Source: an uncultured Leptolyngbya sp. | GTDB taxonomy: Bacteria; Cyanobacteriota; Cyanobacteriia; Phormidesmidales; Phormidesmidaceae | NCBI GenBank assembly: GCA_937899365.1 | Contig: CALBPH010000514.1 | Location: forward strand, 1 to 13,668 | Length of the DNA stretch: 13,668 nt | Direction of reading: 5' to 3' | Part shown: positions 6,318 through 12,751 of the stretch, piece by piece | How the letters are laid out: every line of letters begins with the position of its first letter | Numbering within the stretch: position 1 is the first letter of the stretch | Notes under the pieces: model-generated | The model's database searches: none | What the model was told of the DNA's origin: nothing | What the model saw: only the letters and a program-made list of their open reading frames with translations | Position numbers and translations under genes: made by a program

Positions 6318-6416
6318 ATGGTTGCTGTCGTTGTGCAGCTAACCGGGTTGCTCCTAATCGGCAATTCTGTGACCTCTGTCACCACAGCCCCTCAGATCGT
6401 TTCACAAACCCCTTAA
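6318..6416 (+). CDS. Possible 32-aa hydrophobic small ORF (doubtful)
   Basis: ATG 6318 to TAA 6414-6416 encodes 32 residues with a hydrophobic run (VAVVVQLTGLLLIG) that could cross a membrane, then SVTSVTTAPQIVSQTP. The frame is open upstream back to 6225 without an ATG. There is no Shine-Dalgarno and no recognised family. It is listed only because of the membrane-like character and is probably not a gene. Confidence 0.15.
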   Translation: MVAVVVQLTGLLLIGNSVTSVTTAPQIVSQTP

Positions 6417-6698
6417 GGAACCTTCAGTGACGGGTTAGATGATGAACCGTTCGGTTAGACCTGCCGTAGGACAGTCCCTTGCTGATAACGTCATCCCGAG
6501 AATCGGCAACGCTTTTTTATACAGAAAACATGGCCCCATAATGACGCTGCCAGGGCTGCAAACTTATCGCCTCGGCGGATTTACGGACGACAGTATAATT
6601 AGCTTGAAACCCTTGCCCCAAAGCATTTATCGCCATTAGAGAAATATGTGAAGACGATCTGATGGATGAAATACACATTTCTTAATAATTAGGTGTGG

Positions 6699-6793
6699 TT
6701 TTCCCAGGGTTTTCCTCAGCTTTTCCACACTCTCTGTAGAGTTTTCCCCAGGCCGTAACCAAGACTTAGTCAGTATAGTGCTTCTGAGGAAAA
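6699..6793. promoter_or_regulatory. DnaA-box-like nonamer array, module 2
   Basis: TTTTCCCAG (6699-6707), TTTTCCTCA (6710-6718), TTTTCCACA (6721-6729, exact cyanobacterial DnaA consensus) and TTTTCCCCA (6742-6750) lie on the plus strand at starts 11, 11 and 21 bp apart. TTTTCCTCA lies reversed at 6785-6793. Order, orientation and helical phasing match module 1, although individual nonamers vary at positions 7-8. Confidence 0.45.
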
Positions 6794-6820
6794 CATCTTC
6801 TGTATCCTCCAGTGCTAGGT

Positions 6821-6838
6821 CTTGTAACGCAATGTAAA
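6821..6838 (-). promoter_or_regulatory. HLR1-type site (predicted RpaB binding), module 2
   Basis: On the minus strand this reads TTTACATTGCGTTACAAG, matching the HLR1 consensus except at the last base. Its distance to the start codon (about 250 bp) and to the nonamer array is the same as in module 1. Confidence 0.5.
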
Positions 6839-6927
6839 CAAAACATCGGCTTAAGCCTTTTGGCTGCGTGATGCGAAAAAAGCTATTAGGAAAACCTAAA
6901 GAATTGGGGCGTTGCCAATTTTTAACG

Positions 6928-6951
6928 CCTCCTGCACAATAAAGCTCCACT
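6928..6951 (+). other. Conserved 24-nt leader block, copy 2
   Basis: Identical to 5783-5806 at 22 of 24 positions. The two changes (GG to AA) remove the GGAG that could pair with the leading CTCC in copy 1, so the stem is not what is conserved. The block is about 136 nt before the start codon. Confidence 0.4.
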
Positions 6952-7086
6952 CAATCAAATGTCCTAGTAGTTTTTACCTACTGTGTGAGTTCGGGGTGCT
7001 GCTATCAGTTGGAAATGATTGGTTGAGCAGGGGTGATGCCTAGGCGCTAGGTTGTGGTGTTTTTGTCTTGAGGAGCTTTAGATCTT

Positions 7087-7302
7087 ATGAATCCAGTTAC
7101 AGTTCCAGTTACTGTCAGCCTTATGGTAGAGATTCCCGAAGACTTGCATTTGTCTATTCAAGACTATTTGGAAGCCCATGAGCTATGGAGCCAAGAGCGG
7201 ATGATGCAGGCTGCACTCTCGTTGTTTCTCTTGCAGAATGGGGTGAACAAACCCCATGTGAATAGTCTCTATTTGGATAGTCTGTTTGGTTGTGCGGTGT
7301 AG
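7087..7302 (+). CDS. DUF2811-like small protein, copy 2
   Basis: A 71-residue paralogue of the protein at 5945-6163, with the same core (VEIPEDLHLSIQDYL, ELWSQERMMQAALSLFLLQNG, NSLYLDSLFGC) and a two-residue-different N-terminus (MNPVTVPVTV). AGGAG at 7071-7075 is a good ribosome-binding site 11 nt before the ATG, whereas copy 1 has none, so copy 2 may be translated more strongly. The function of the DUF2811 family is unknown; the helix-rich, short, soluble form would suit a protein partner or adaptor rather than an enzyme (inference). It lies under the same array/HLR1/leader arrangement as copy 1. A stable hairpin follows at 7324. Confidence 0.82.
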   Translation: MNPVTVPVTVSLMVEIPEDLHLSIQDYLEAHELWSQERMMQAALSLFLLQNGVNKPHVNSLYLDSLFGCAV

Positions 7303-7323
7303 TAAATGACAGGCTATTGGTTG

Positions 7324-7364
7324 TGCCCGCTAGTAATCATCTTTAGGTGACTGACTGGCGGGCA
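7324..7364 (+). terminator. Stem-loop after DUF2811 copy 2
   Basis: TGCCCGC (7324-7330) pairs with GCGGGCA (7358-7364), and AGT (7332-7334) with ACT (7354-7356) inside, with about a 19-nt loop. Only TTGTC follows, so it is a weak intrinsic terminator, but its place between the DUF2811 stop and the oxidoreductase gene suits transcript end formation. It ends five bases before the upstream ATG (7370) of the next gene. Confidence 0.5.
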
Positions 7365-7411
7365 TTGTCATGTCAACGGGCGGGTTGGCTCAATTACCAG
7401 AGGCGGGGTGG

Positions 7412-8602
7412 ATGGAGACATTTGACTGGATTGTAATTGGCAATGGCTTGGCGGGGGCGGCCTTGAGCTATGAGCTGGCGCGCTTGGGGTTAGCGGTGCT
7501 GCTGGTGGATGATGGTGACCCCAACAGTGCTACCCGTTGTAGCTATGGTGGGATTGCCTATTGGTCAGGGACTGACGCCATCACTCGGGAGCTGTGCCGG
7601 TTGGGAATTGAGCGGCATCGACAGCTGTCGGATGAGCTGGGTGCAGCAACTGAGTTTAGGGAGTTAGATCTGTTGCTGACCTTTCCCCCTGAGGTGGATG
7701 GGGCAAATTTGGTGGGGCAGTATGGTCGGTTTGCGATCGCACCCCAGCTAATTTCCCCCCAAGAGGCCCATGAGCTTGAACCTCAGCTAAACGTTGACGC
7801 CATTGGCGGCGCCTTTACCGTTCGCCATGGCCATGTCAATCCGATCAAAACAATAGAAGGCGTTAACCAAGCCGTTCGACGTCTGGGGGGACAGCAGTTG
7901 TTTGCCACCGTCACCGGACTGGTGCGAGTTAACAATCGGGTGACTGGAATGATGACCGCCACCCAGGCCTACGCCGCGGGCAATGTGGTGGTTGCGGCTG
8001 GGGGCTACAGCCGCACAATGCTAAGGAATGCTCGGCTATCTGTGCCGCTCTATCATACCCATGCTGAAATCGTGGCGTTACCTGAGGTTGACCAGCCGTT
8101 GAGAGCGCTGATTATGCCCGGTGTTGCAACTCGCTTTGCGGCTGAAGCTGCGGCTAGCGATCCGGCTACCGACAGTCTGTGGGATGGACCACCCCACAAA
8201 ATTGCACCGCCAGTTTTGGATGCAGGGGTGATTCGGTTTTTAGATGGTTCCACCTATGTGGGCCAGGTCAGTCGATTTCGGACAGATTTGGGCACAGATG
8301 CCATTGCCGCTGTCCAGAGTGAAGCGGTGATTCGCCAGGGGAGTGTGCCCCAGATGCCATGTCTGGCCAATGTGCCTGGTCAGTGGCGACATTGTTTAGT
8401 GACCTTTAGCCGCGATGGATTGCCGCTCATTGGCCCTCTCCCTGGCGTTGAGGGGCTGCATATCTTTTCCGGGTTCACCAGTCCGTTTGCTGTTTTGTTA
8501 CCCATAGCCCAACGTTTTGCTAGCTGGGTTAACCATAAACAACAGACTGTAGCCGATGACCTGATAGAGAAGATGCTGGTAACGCGGTTTAGCGATTCCT
8601 AA
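7412..8602 (+). CDS. FAD-dependent oxidoreductase, DAO (glycine/D-amino acid oxidase) family
   Basis: A 396-residue flavoprotein from ATG 7412 (METFDWIVIG), chosen because the purine-rich GAGGCGGGG lies just upstream and because the FAD-binding strand should be near the N-terminus. An ATG at 7370 would add 14 residues. The dinucleotide-binding motif is GNGLAG (10-15), followed by LAVLLVDDGD with the acidic end of strand 2. The C-terminal DAO-type block is RDGLPLIGPLPG (334-345), then GLHIFSGFTSPFAVLLPIAQRFA. Family members oxidise amines or amino acids and pass electrons to O2 or another acceptor; the substrate cannot be read from the sequence. The protein is shorter than those with extra C-terminal domains. 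It is separated from upstream genes by a hairpin and is convergent with the gene at 8627. Confidence 0.88.
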   Translation: METFDWIVIGNGLAGAALSYELARLGLAVLLVDDGDPNSATRCSYGGIAYWSGTDAITRELCRLGIERHRQLSDELGAATEFRELDLLLTFPPEVDGANLVGQYGRFAIAPQLISPQEAHELEPQLNVDAIGGAFTVRHGHVNPIKTIEGVNQAVRRLGGQQLFATVTGLVRVNNRVTGMMTATQAYAAGNVVVAAGGYSRTMLRNARLSVPLYHTHAEIVALPEVDQPLRALIMPGVATRFAAEAAASDPATDSLWDGPPHKIAPPVLDAGVIRFLDGSTYVGQVSRFRTDLGTDAIAAVQSEAVIRQGSVPQMPCLANVPGQWRHCLVTFSRDGLPLIGPLPGVEGLHIFSGFTSPFAVLLPIAQRFASWVNHKQQTVADDLIEKMLVTRFSDS

Positions 8603-8626
8603 AAATAGTTGTTATTGACTGTTGTC

Positions 8627-9076
8627 TTATCGATATAGCAGCTCATTCACCACCAGCTGGTCTAGCTGATAGACCTGTAGCCGAATAGTATCTGGGTCAG
8701 CGGTTTGAAAACTGACGGTGTAGGTTGTATCACCATTGTGAAAGCGGTATTGAGGCCGATCTGTGGTGCCGACTACGTCAAAGTCAATGAGCTGAATCTG
8801 GTCAGATGTCTGACGGTTGAAGCCTCGATATAGGTAGGCTGCGGGCTCCCATTTCTGGAGAGAGACACGCCAGTTCGTGTTAGAAAACTCTCCTGAAAGA
8901 TTAGGGCAGTTGTTGATCTCTTCGTACCCGTAGGGAGTATTAGGACGCTCAACCGTATAGGCCTGGCAGGGGGCAGCCTGGGCGGCTAGATCTCCGCCTA
9001 GGGTAAGCACTGCTGCCACGACGGCGGTAATGATGGGGATACGATAGAGCATGGGTTGTTCGATCAACGGGTTCAT
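8627..9076 (-). CDS. Exported small protein of unknown function
   Basis: A 149-residue protein not recognised as a known family. The N-terminus carries a hydrophobic segment (IPIITAVVAAVLTLGGDLAAQA) ending in AQA-AP, a good signal-peptidase I site around residue 34, so the mature chain of about 115 residues is probably periplasmic or secreted. An internal ATG (residue 9, position 9052) would give a more compact signal peptide and is a reasonable alternative start; neither has a Shine-Dalgarno. The mature part has only two cysteines (37 and 57), possibly a disulfide, and alternates polar/hydrophobic residues (VSLQKW, IQLIDFDVV, TYTVSFQ, TIRLQVYQL), which suggests a small beta-sandwich or barrel. 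It is convergent with the oxidoreductase (24-bp gap) and divergent from the ThDP enzyme. Confidence 0.7.
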   Translation of the reverse strand: MNPLIEQPMLYRIPIITAVVAAVLTLGGDLAAQAAPCQAYTVERPNTPYGYEEINNCPNLSGEFSNTNWRVSLQKWEPAAYLYRGFNRQTSDQIQLIDFDVVGTTDRPQYRFHNGDTTYTVSFQTADPDTIRLQVYQLDQLVVNELLYR

Positions 9077-9455
9077 TGTGGTGTTTTCATCGTTGCGGAT
9101 TTTCGAGAGGTTTTAACCTAAAAAATCCTTAGATGTAGCAAACGGTATCGATCAAGTTAGAGCGATGTATTTCCTACAATGGGCAACGGCTATAGTCCAT
9201 GCTTCACGCCCGGACACCGATATTTCGAGGCAGACATTCCGAGACAGGCATTTCGAGACAGACATTTTGAGATAGTTGCTACGGCGTTAGGTGTCTGCAC
9301 ACAGATAAGGGGCTAATTGCCTGATTTAATCGCTGCTTTTATCTATGATCAATGGTTCTACTATTGAAAATAAGCTATGATCTTGAAGTCTGTAGGGCCG
9401 TGTGGCTCACTGTTAATTAGTTGCTGCAGAGATCTAGTTCAGGGGTCCAAGGTCC
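9077..9455. other. Divergent intergenic region
   Basis: A 379-bp gap between the exported protein (-) and the ThDP enzyme (+). Apart from the 14-bp tandem repeat (9222-9277), it contains the octamer CTATGATC twice, 32 bp apart (9343-9350, 9375-9382). TATGAT at 9376-9381 is a possible -10 without a good -35. No gene or terminator was seen. Confidence 0.4.
9222..9277. repeat. Four tandem copies of a 14-bp unit
   Basis: The units ATTTCGAGGCAGAC (9222), ATTCCGAGACAGGC (9236), ATTTCGAGACAGAC (9250) and ATTTTGAGATAGTT (9264) follow without gaps. The first three differ by only one to three bases, the last is more degraded. The period is not a multiple of three, consistent with non-coding DNA. It may be slippage-born or a multi-site regulator target upstream of the ThDP enzyme. 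Confidence 0.75.
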
Positions 9456-11660
9456 ATGCCTGTAACTGCATACGCCACTCCGGCATTCTGTGACGGTATT
9501 CAATATTTTGGTGAGACCCCTGCTGAGGTGGCGGCTTACTTAGATGGGGCTGCGATTGGTGAGGGGGCGCGTGCGATCGCATCTCCAACGGATCCTAAAG
9601 CGGTCTATCAAACTATCCTGGCGGCTGACGCTCTGCGGTATTTGACCCTGCAAATGACCGCCAGTAAACAGTCTGGTCACCCCGGCGGATTTGCCAGCAT
9701 TGCCGACGGCATTGCGGCCCTGGTGATGCTGGGTCATAAGAACTTGATTACTGAAGTGGGGCACCACGCCCCTGGCTTTTACAGTACGGTTTTTCTAGAC
9801 CGTTCCCTAGAGGCTATGGGGATTGGCACCGTCAATCAGCTTTGCGATCGCTTCCGTGAAACCGACGGTTTACTTGGACACCTTTCCGGTCAAATTCCAG
9901 GATTGCTCAACCCGGCCGGTCCCCTGGGGCAGGGGCAGCACTTTGCCATGGCCGGTGCCAAGCTTCACCCCAACACCCTATTCCCGGTAACCATTGGTGA
10001 TGGTGGTTTAGGAGAGCCCTACATTATAAGCAGCATGGGGCACTTTACCACGGCCTATCCCCAGTCCACTAACTTCCTACCTATCTTGGTGTGGAATGGC
10101 TTTTCCCAAGAGCACCACAGTATGGTGTCCACCCAGTCTAACGAAGCCATGGTGGCCTACTGGCACGGCAATGGCTTTACAGACGTGATTTTGCTAGATG
10201 CCAAAGAGTATGATGACGCTGACCAGCCCGGTGCCTATGTAGACAGCACCGCATTCTCCCTTAAGCAGCGCATGGCCTTTACCCAGGCCCTACTGGAAGC
10301 CACTGATAGAGCGGCCAAACAGGCACTTTCTGGCACCCTGACTGTCCTCATTGTCAAGCAACTCAAGGGCGCTGGCGTGCATAAACGCGGCGCTAAATCC
10401 CACAATCTTTACCCCGGCGATAGCCTCGAAAAAGACTACATTGCTGCCGCCCTTCAGGCCCGGGCGCTACCTGCCGCTGGTTGGGACTTAGTGCGGACAA
10501 ACTTTGAGCGTTCCAACGGTGGCCCTAATGTTAAAACCGCCGTTACCGAGTCAGAACTGCCGCTGGCAGATTTGGGACAGCTACCCTTAAATGAATTTCC
10601 ATTGGATGGCGATAAGCAAATAGCCACCACCGCCATGGGCCTACTGGTGGGACACGTGGGGCAGCAAGACTCCACCTTTGTGGTCACCAATGCCGATGGC
10701 AACGCCGCCTCCGGTATCAGCAACATTAACCAGGCCCTCAAGATTGTTCACCCCACCACAGACGACCTGTACTTCCAGGGGCCAACCGGTCAGGTATACG
10801 AACCCCTCAGCGAAGATGCCTGTGCTGGTATGGCAGCTGCCCAGGCCCTGTTTGGTGGACGCAGCCTGTGGTGCTCCTACGAGTCTTTTGCCATTAATGG
10901 TCTACCCATTTGGCAAACCGTGACCCAAGCAATGGCGGAGTTACGTCGCTCCACACCCTCCACCATTTGTCTCTTTACTGCCGGGGCCCTAGAGCAGGGG
11001 CGCAACGGCTGGACCCATCAGCGTCCCGAGATTGAGAATTACTTTGCCGCCATGATGCGCAACGGTAACGTATTTCCTCTTTTCCCTGTAGACGCCAACA
11101 GTATTCAAGCCTGTTACGACTGGGCAGTTGGCACCAACAATAAAGGGATTACCATTACCGCCAGTAAGTCTCCTTTACCCGTGCGGACAACCCTGGTCCA
11201 GACCCGAGAGGCCCTAGAAACTGGCACGATTACCCTGCAAGAAACCCCCGGCGAGAAGACCGTTGTCTTTGCAGTGGTTGGCGACATGATGCTCTTGCCA
11301 GTGTTCGAAGCCACGGCCGCGCTGGCCCAGGCCGGTATTGGCTCTAAGATTGTTGCTATTGTCAGCCCTCGACGGCTCTATCGCTCAAGTGATGTGGCTT
11401 GGGAAAACTGTCGTGATGGAGATGATACGTTCTTGAGCGACGCCGCATTTGCCACCCTCTTTGATGGAGATGCTCTGATGGGTATAACGGGTGGGTCAAG
11501 TGCCATGCTGGAACCTGTGATGTTGCGCAGCACCTCCCCCCGCGATGTAATGGCCTGGAAGCGTGGCGAAACCACAGCTAGCGCTGCCAAACTCATGGCC
11601 TTTAACGGGCTGACAACAGAAGCTATTGTTGCGAGAAGCAAAACCCTGCTGTTGGGCTAA
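9456..11660 (+). CDS. ThDP-dependent enzyme of the transketolase/phosphoketolase superfamily
   Basis: A 734-residue protein with the three-domain layout of transketolases. The N-terminal cofactor domain has SGHPGG (73-78), QIPGLLNPAGPLGQG (146-160) and the ThDP/Mg motif GDG (181-183) ending at WNG (213-215). A middle pyrimidine domain has DGNAASGISN (414-423), LSED whose E453 fits the catalytic glutamate, CSYESFA (473-479) and RNGWTHQRPE (516-525). The C-terminal domain (~600-720) has VVFAVVGDMMLLPVFEA. The SYE-F and NG-THQ-P blocks followed by PVDANS resemble phosphoketolase more than classical transketolase, but the N-terminal phosphoketolase blocks are absent. It may belong to the divergent cyanobacterial group sometimes listed as a second putative phosphoketolase (recollection of Synechocystis sll0529; unchecked). 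The substrate is uncertain. It starts at ATG 9456 with GGGGTCC upstream as a weak ribosome site. It carries two HIP1 sites. Confidence 0.85.
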   Translation: MPVTAYATPAFCDGIQYFGETPAEVAAYLDGAAIGEGARAIASPTDPKAVYQTILAADALRYLTLQMTASKQSGHPGGFASIADGIAALVMLGHKNLITEVGHHAPGFYSTVFLDRSLEAMGIGTVNQLCDRFRETDGLLGHLSGQIPGLLNPAGPLGQGQHFAMAGAKLHPNTLFPVTIGDGGLGEPYIISSMGHFTTAYPQSTNFLPILVWNGFSQEHHSMVSTQSNEAMVAYWHGNGFTDVILLDAKEYDDADQPGAYVDSTAFSLKQRMAFTQALLEATDRAAKQALSGTLTVLIVKQLKGAGVHKRGAKSHNLYPGDSLEKDYIAAALQARALPAAGWDLVRTNFERSNGGPNVKTAVTESELPLADLGQLPLNEFPLDGDKQIATTAMGLLVGHVGQQDSTFVVTNADGNAASGISNINQALKIVHPTTDDLYFQGPTGQVYEPLSEDACAGMAAAQALFGGRSLWCSYESFAINGLPIWQTVTQAMAELRRSTPSTICLFTAGALEQGRNGWTHQRPEIENYFAAMMRNGNVFPLFPVDANSIQACYDWAVGTNNKGITITASKSPLPVRTTLVQTREALETGTITLQETPGEKTVVFAVVGDMMLLPVFEATAALAQAGIGSKIVAIVSPRRLYRSSDVAWENCRDGDDTFLSDAAFATLFDGDALMGITGGSSAMLEPVMLRSTSPRDVMAWKRGETTASAAKLMAFNGLTTEAIVARSKTLLLG

Positions 11661-11710
11661 GCTCACTAGACGTCACTGCGTCAGTTTATAGGCTGTTTTT
11701 AAGCTGTGGG

Positions 11711-11754
11711 ACAATCAAGATTGTGGCATACCTGAGAGCTACGATCTTGATTGT
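11711..11754 (+). terminator. 11-bp perfect stem after the ThDP enzyme
   Basis: ACAATCAAGAT (11711-11721) and ATCTTGATTGT (11744-11754) are perfect reverse complements around a 22-nt loop, about 50 nt after the stop codon. Moderately T-rich sequence (TTCTGTTGGGTTGTTTTC) follows. It is a probable terminator. Its loop holds one arm of a second stem (11731-11738 with 11772-11779). Confidence 0.55.
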
Positions 11755-11779
11755 TTCTGTTGGGTTGTTTTCTCTCAGG
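11731..11779 (+). other. Second stem interlocked with the upstream hairpin
   Basis: CCTGAGAG (11731-11738) pairs perfectly with CTCTCAGG (11772-11779). The left arm is in the loop of the 11711-11754 stem and that stem's right arm is in this loop, so the two would form a pseudoknot or be mutually exclusive, as in an attenuator switch. No RNA family was recognised. Confidence 0.35.
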
Positions 11780-11816
11780 CATATGCGATATTACAGCCAA
11801 CAATGAGATTTCTTAG

Positions 11817-11830
11817 AAGTTACGTAACTT
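11817..11830. promoter_or_regulatory. 14-bp perfect palindrome upstream of the beta-barrel gene
   Basis: AAGTTACGTAACTT is its own reverse complement, about 108 bp before the outer-membrane protein start. Short repeats flank it (GAGAT at 11805, ATCTC at 11841; TTTCT and AGAAA outside). It is a candidate operator. CATACT (11901-11906) is a possible but poorly supported -10 element nearer the gene. Confidence 0.35.
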
Positions 11831-11937
11831 TGCCCACGGTATCTCAGAAATTTTGCGCATATTTCAATCAAACCCTTGCTGTCTAATACGACGGACGTGT
11901 CATACTGCGGACCATCCATTTATAGGCAGAAATTGAT

Positions 11938-12732
11938 ATGTACAGCGTAAAGAGATTGTTTTTTAATTCAGCGATGGTGGCGACTTTCTTCGCAGGCATG
12001 GCCACACCTGCTTTAGCTCAGACCGCTGAATCTCAGATTCTAGACGACGGTTCAGAACTGTTAATAGTGCAAGCACCGGTCCAAGACACTAACGAGAACG
12101 GCTGGTATGCTTCTTTGGGGCCAAGTTTGGTATTTGGCTACCCTGTGGATATTGAGTCAGACGGGACTGTGCCAATTACAACGGCACCTTTGTTTCCGGG
12201 CGGTCCGGCCCTGGTAGCTAATATTCCGATCGATATCTCTTTGGATACCGATGCGGGGTTTGGCATCAATGGTGCAGTGGGTTTCTGCTTTGATGTTGCT
12301 CGTGTTGAGTTGGAAGTGGCCTATACCAACAACAATGTGGAGGGTGTAACAGTCAATGATTTGGCTGAAGTTCCTTTGGATGGCAACATCGAATCTGCTC
12401 AGTTTATGGTGAATGGTTACTATGATATTCCGACTAAGAGCCGGTTTAGCCCCTATATTGGCGGTGGTGTGGGGGTAGCCACGCTAACGGCGGATGATGT
12501 CGAGGCGAATATTCCTGGCATTGGGGCATTAGAGCTAGATGACACGGGGGCCAGCTTTGTTTTTCAGGTAAAAGCCGGTGTTGCTTACGAAATTAGCGAA
12601 CAGGCCAGTGCTTTTCTGGGCTATCGCTTACATGGCATTCCTGGCCATCACTTTGACGCTTTTAACGCCGAGATTGATGCCGATACGCTGTTGGTGCACT
12701 CCTTGCAGTTGGGGGCTCGCTATGAGTTTTAA
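11938..12732 (+). CDS. Outer-membrane beta-barrel (OmpA-like/porin-family small barrel) protein
   Basis: A 264-residue exported protein. The signal peptide is basic (VKRLFF), hydrophobic (SAMVATFFAGMATPALA) and ends ALA|Q at residue 27. A linker rich in acidic residues (28-54) precedes alternating amphipathic strands: GWYASLGPSLVFGY, DAGFGINGAVGFCFDVARVELEVAYT, IESAQFMVNGYYDI, SPYIGGGVGVATL, GASFVFQVKAGVAYEIS, SAFLGYRLHG and a final strand LLVHSLQLGARYEF. The C-terminal phenylalanine is the usual BamA-recognised end of a barrel strand. About eight strands can be counted, as in the Omp_b-brl/OmpA-type fold. No peptidoglycan-binding domain follows. The role (adhesion, stability or small-solute function) is not evident. 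AGGCAG is a weak ribosome site upstream. Confidence 0.85.
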   Translation: MYSVKRLFFNSAMVATFFAGMATPALAQTAESQILDDGSELLIVQAPVQDTNENGWYASLGPSLVFGYPVDIESDGTVPITTAPLFPGGPALVANIPIDISLDTDAGFGINGAVGFCFDVARVELEVAYTNNNVEGVTVNDLAEVPLDGNIESAQFMVNGYYDIPTKSRFSPYIGGGVGVATLTADDVEANIPGIGALELDDTGASFVFQVKAGVAYEISEQASAFLGYRLHGIPGHHFDAFNAEIDADTLLVHSLQLGARYEF

Positions 12733-12751
12733 TAGTCTCGGTTAGTCAGGG

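Larger units (their letters stand above)
6164..6672. other. Spacer between the two modules
   Basis: About 510 bp without a convincing gene. It holds two terminator-like hairpins (6186-6222, 6264-6297), a hydrophobic 32-codon frame (6318-6416) and a 66-codon frame at 6439-6639 with no recognisable family or good ribosome site. The stretch TGACCTCTGTCACCACAGCC (6370-6389) resembles the first codons of DUF2811 copy 1 (5946 onward), which may be a relic or chance. Confidence 0.4.
6673..7302 (+). repeat. Direct repeat module, copy 2 (regulatory region plus DUF2811 gene)
   Basis: Counterpart of 5524-6163 at an offset of about 1,145 bp, with the same order: nonamer array, reversed nonamer, HLR1 site, leader block, start codon. 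The left HLR1 of copy 1 is degraded here (ACATTTCTTAATAATTA at 6675-6691 against ACATATCGTTACAATTA at 5530-5546). The region downstream of the stop is not clearly duplicated. Confidence 0.8.

Noticed and set aside
6439..6639. 66-codon plus-strand open frame beginning MMNRSV
   Set aside because: No good ribosome site, no recognisable family, and low-complexity-free but unconserved-looking sequence in a spacer; too little support to call a gene.
6636..6950. 104-codon minus-strand open frame
   Set aside because: It lies exactly across the module 2 array, HLR1 and leader block, and no counterpart frame is kept in module 1.
9222..9277. Possible CRISPR array
   Set aside because: The 14-bp units are directly adjacent with no spacers and are too short for CRISPR repeats.
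11884..11892. TAATACGAC resembling the start of a T7 phage promoter
   Set aside because: Only nine bases agree and the essential downstream part does not; no phage genes are nearby.
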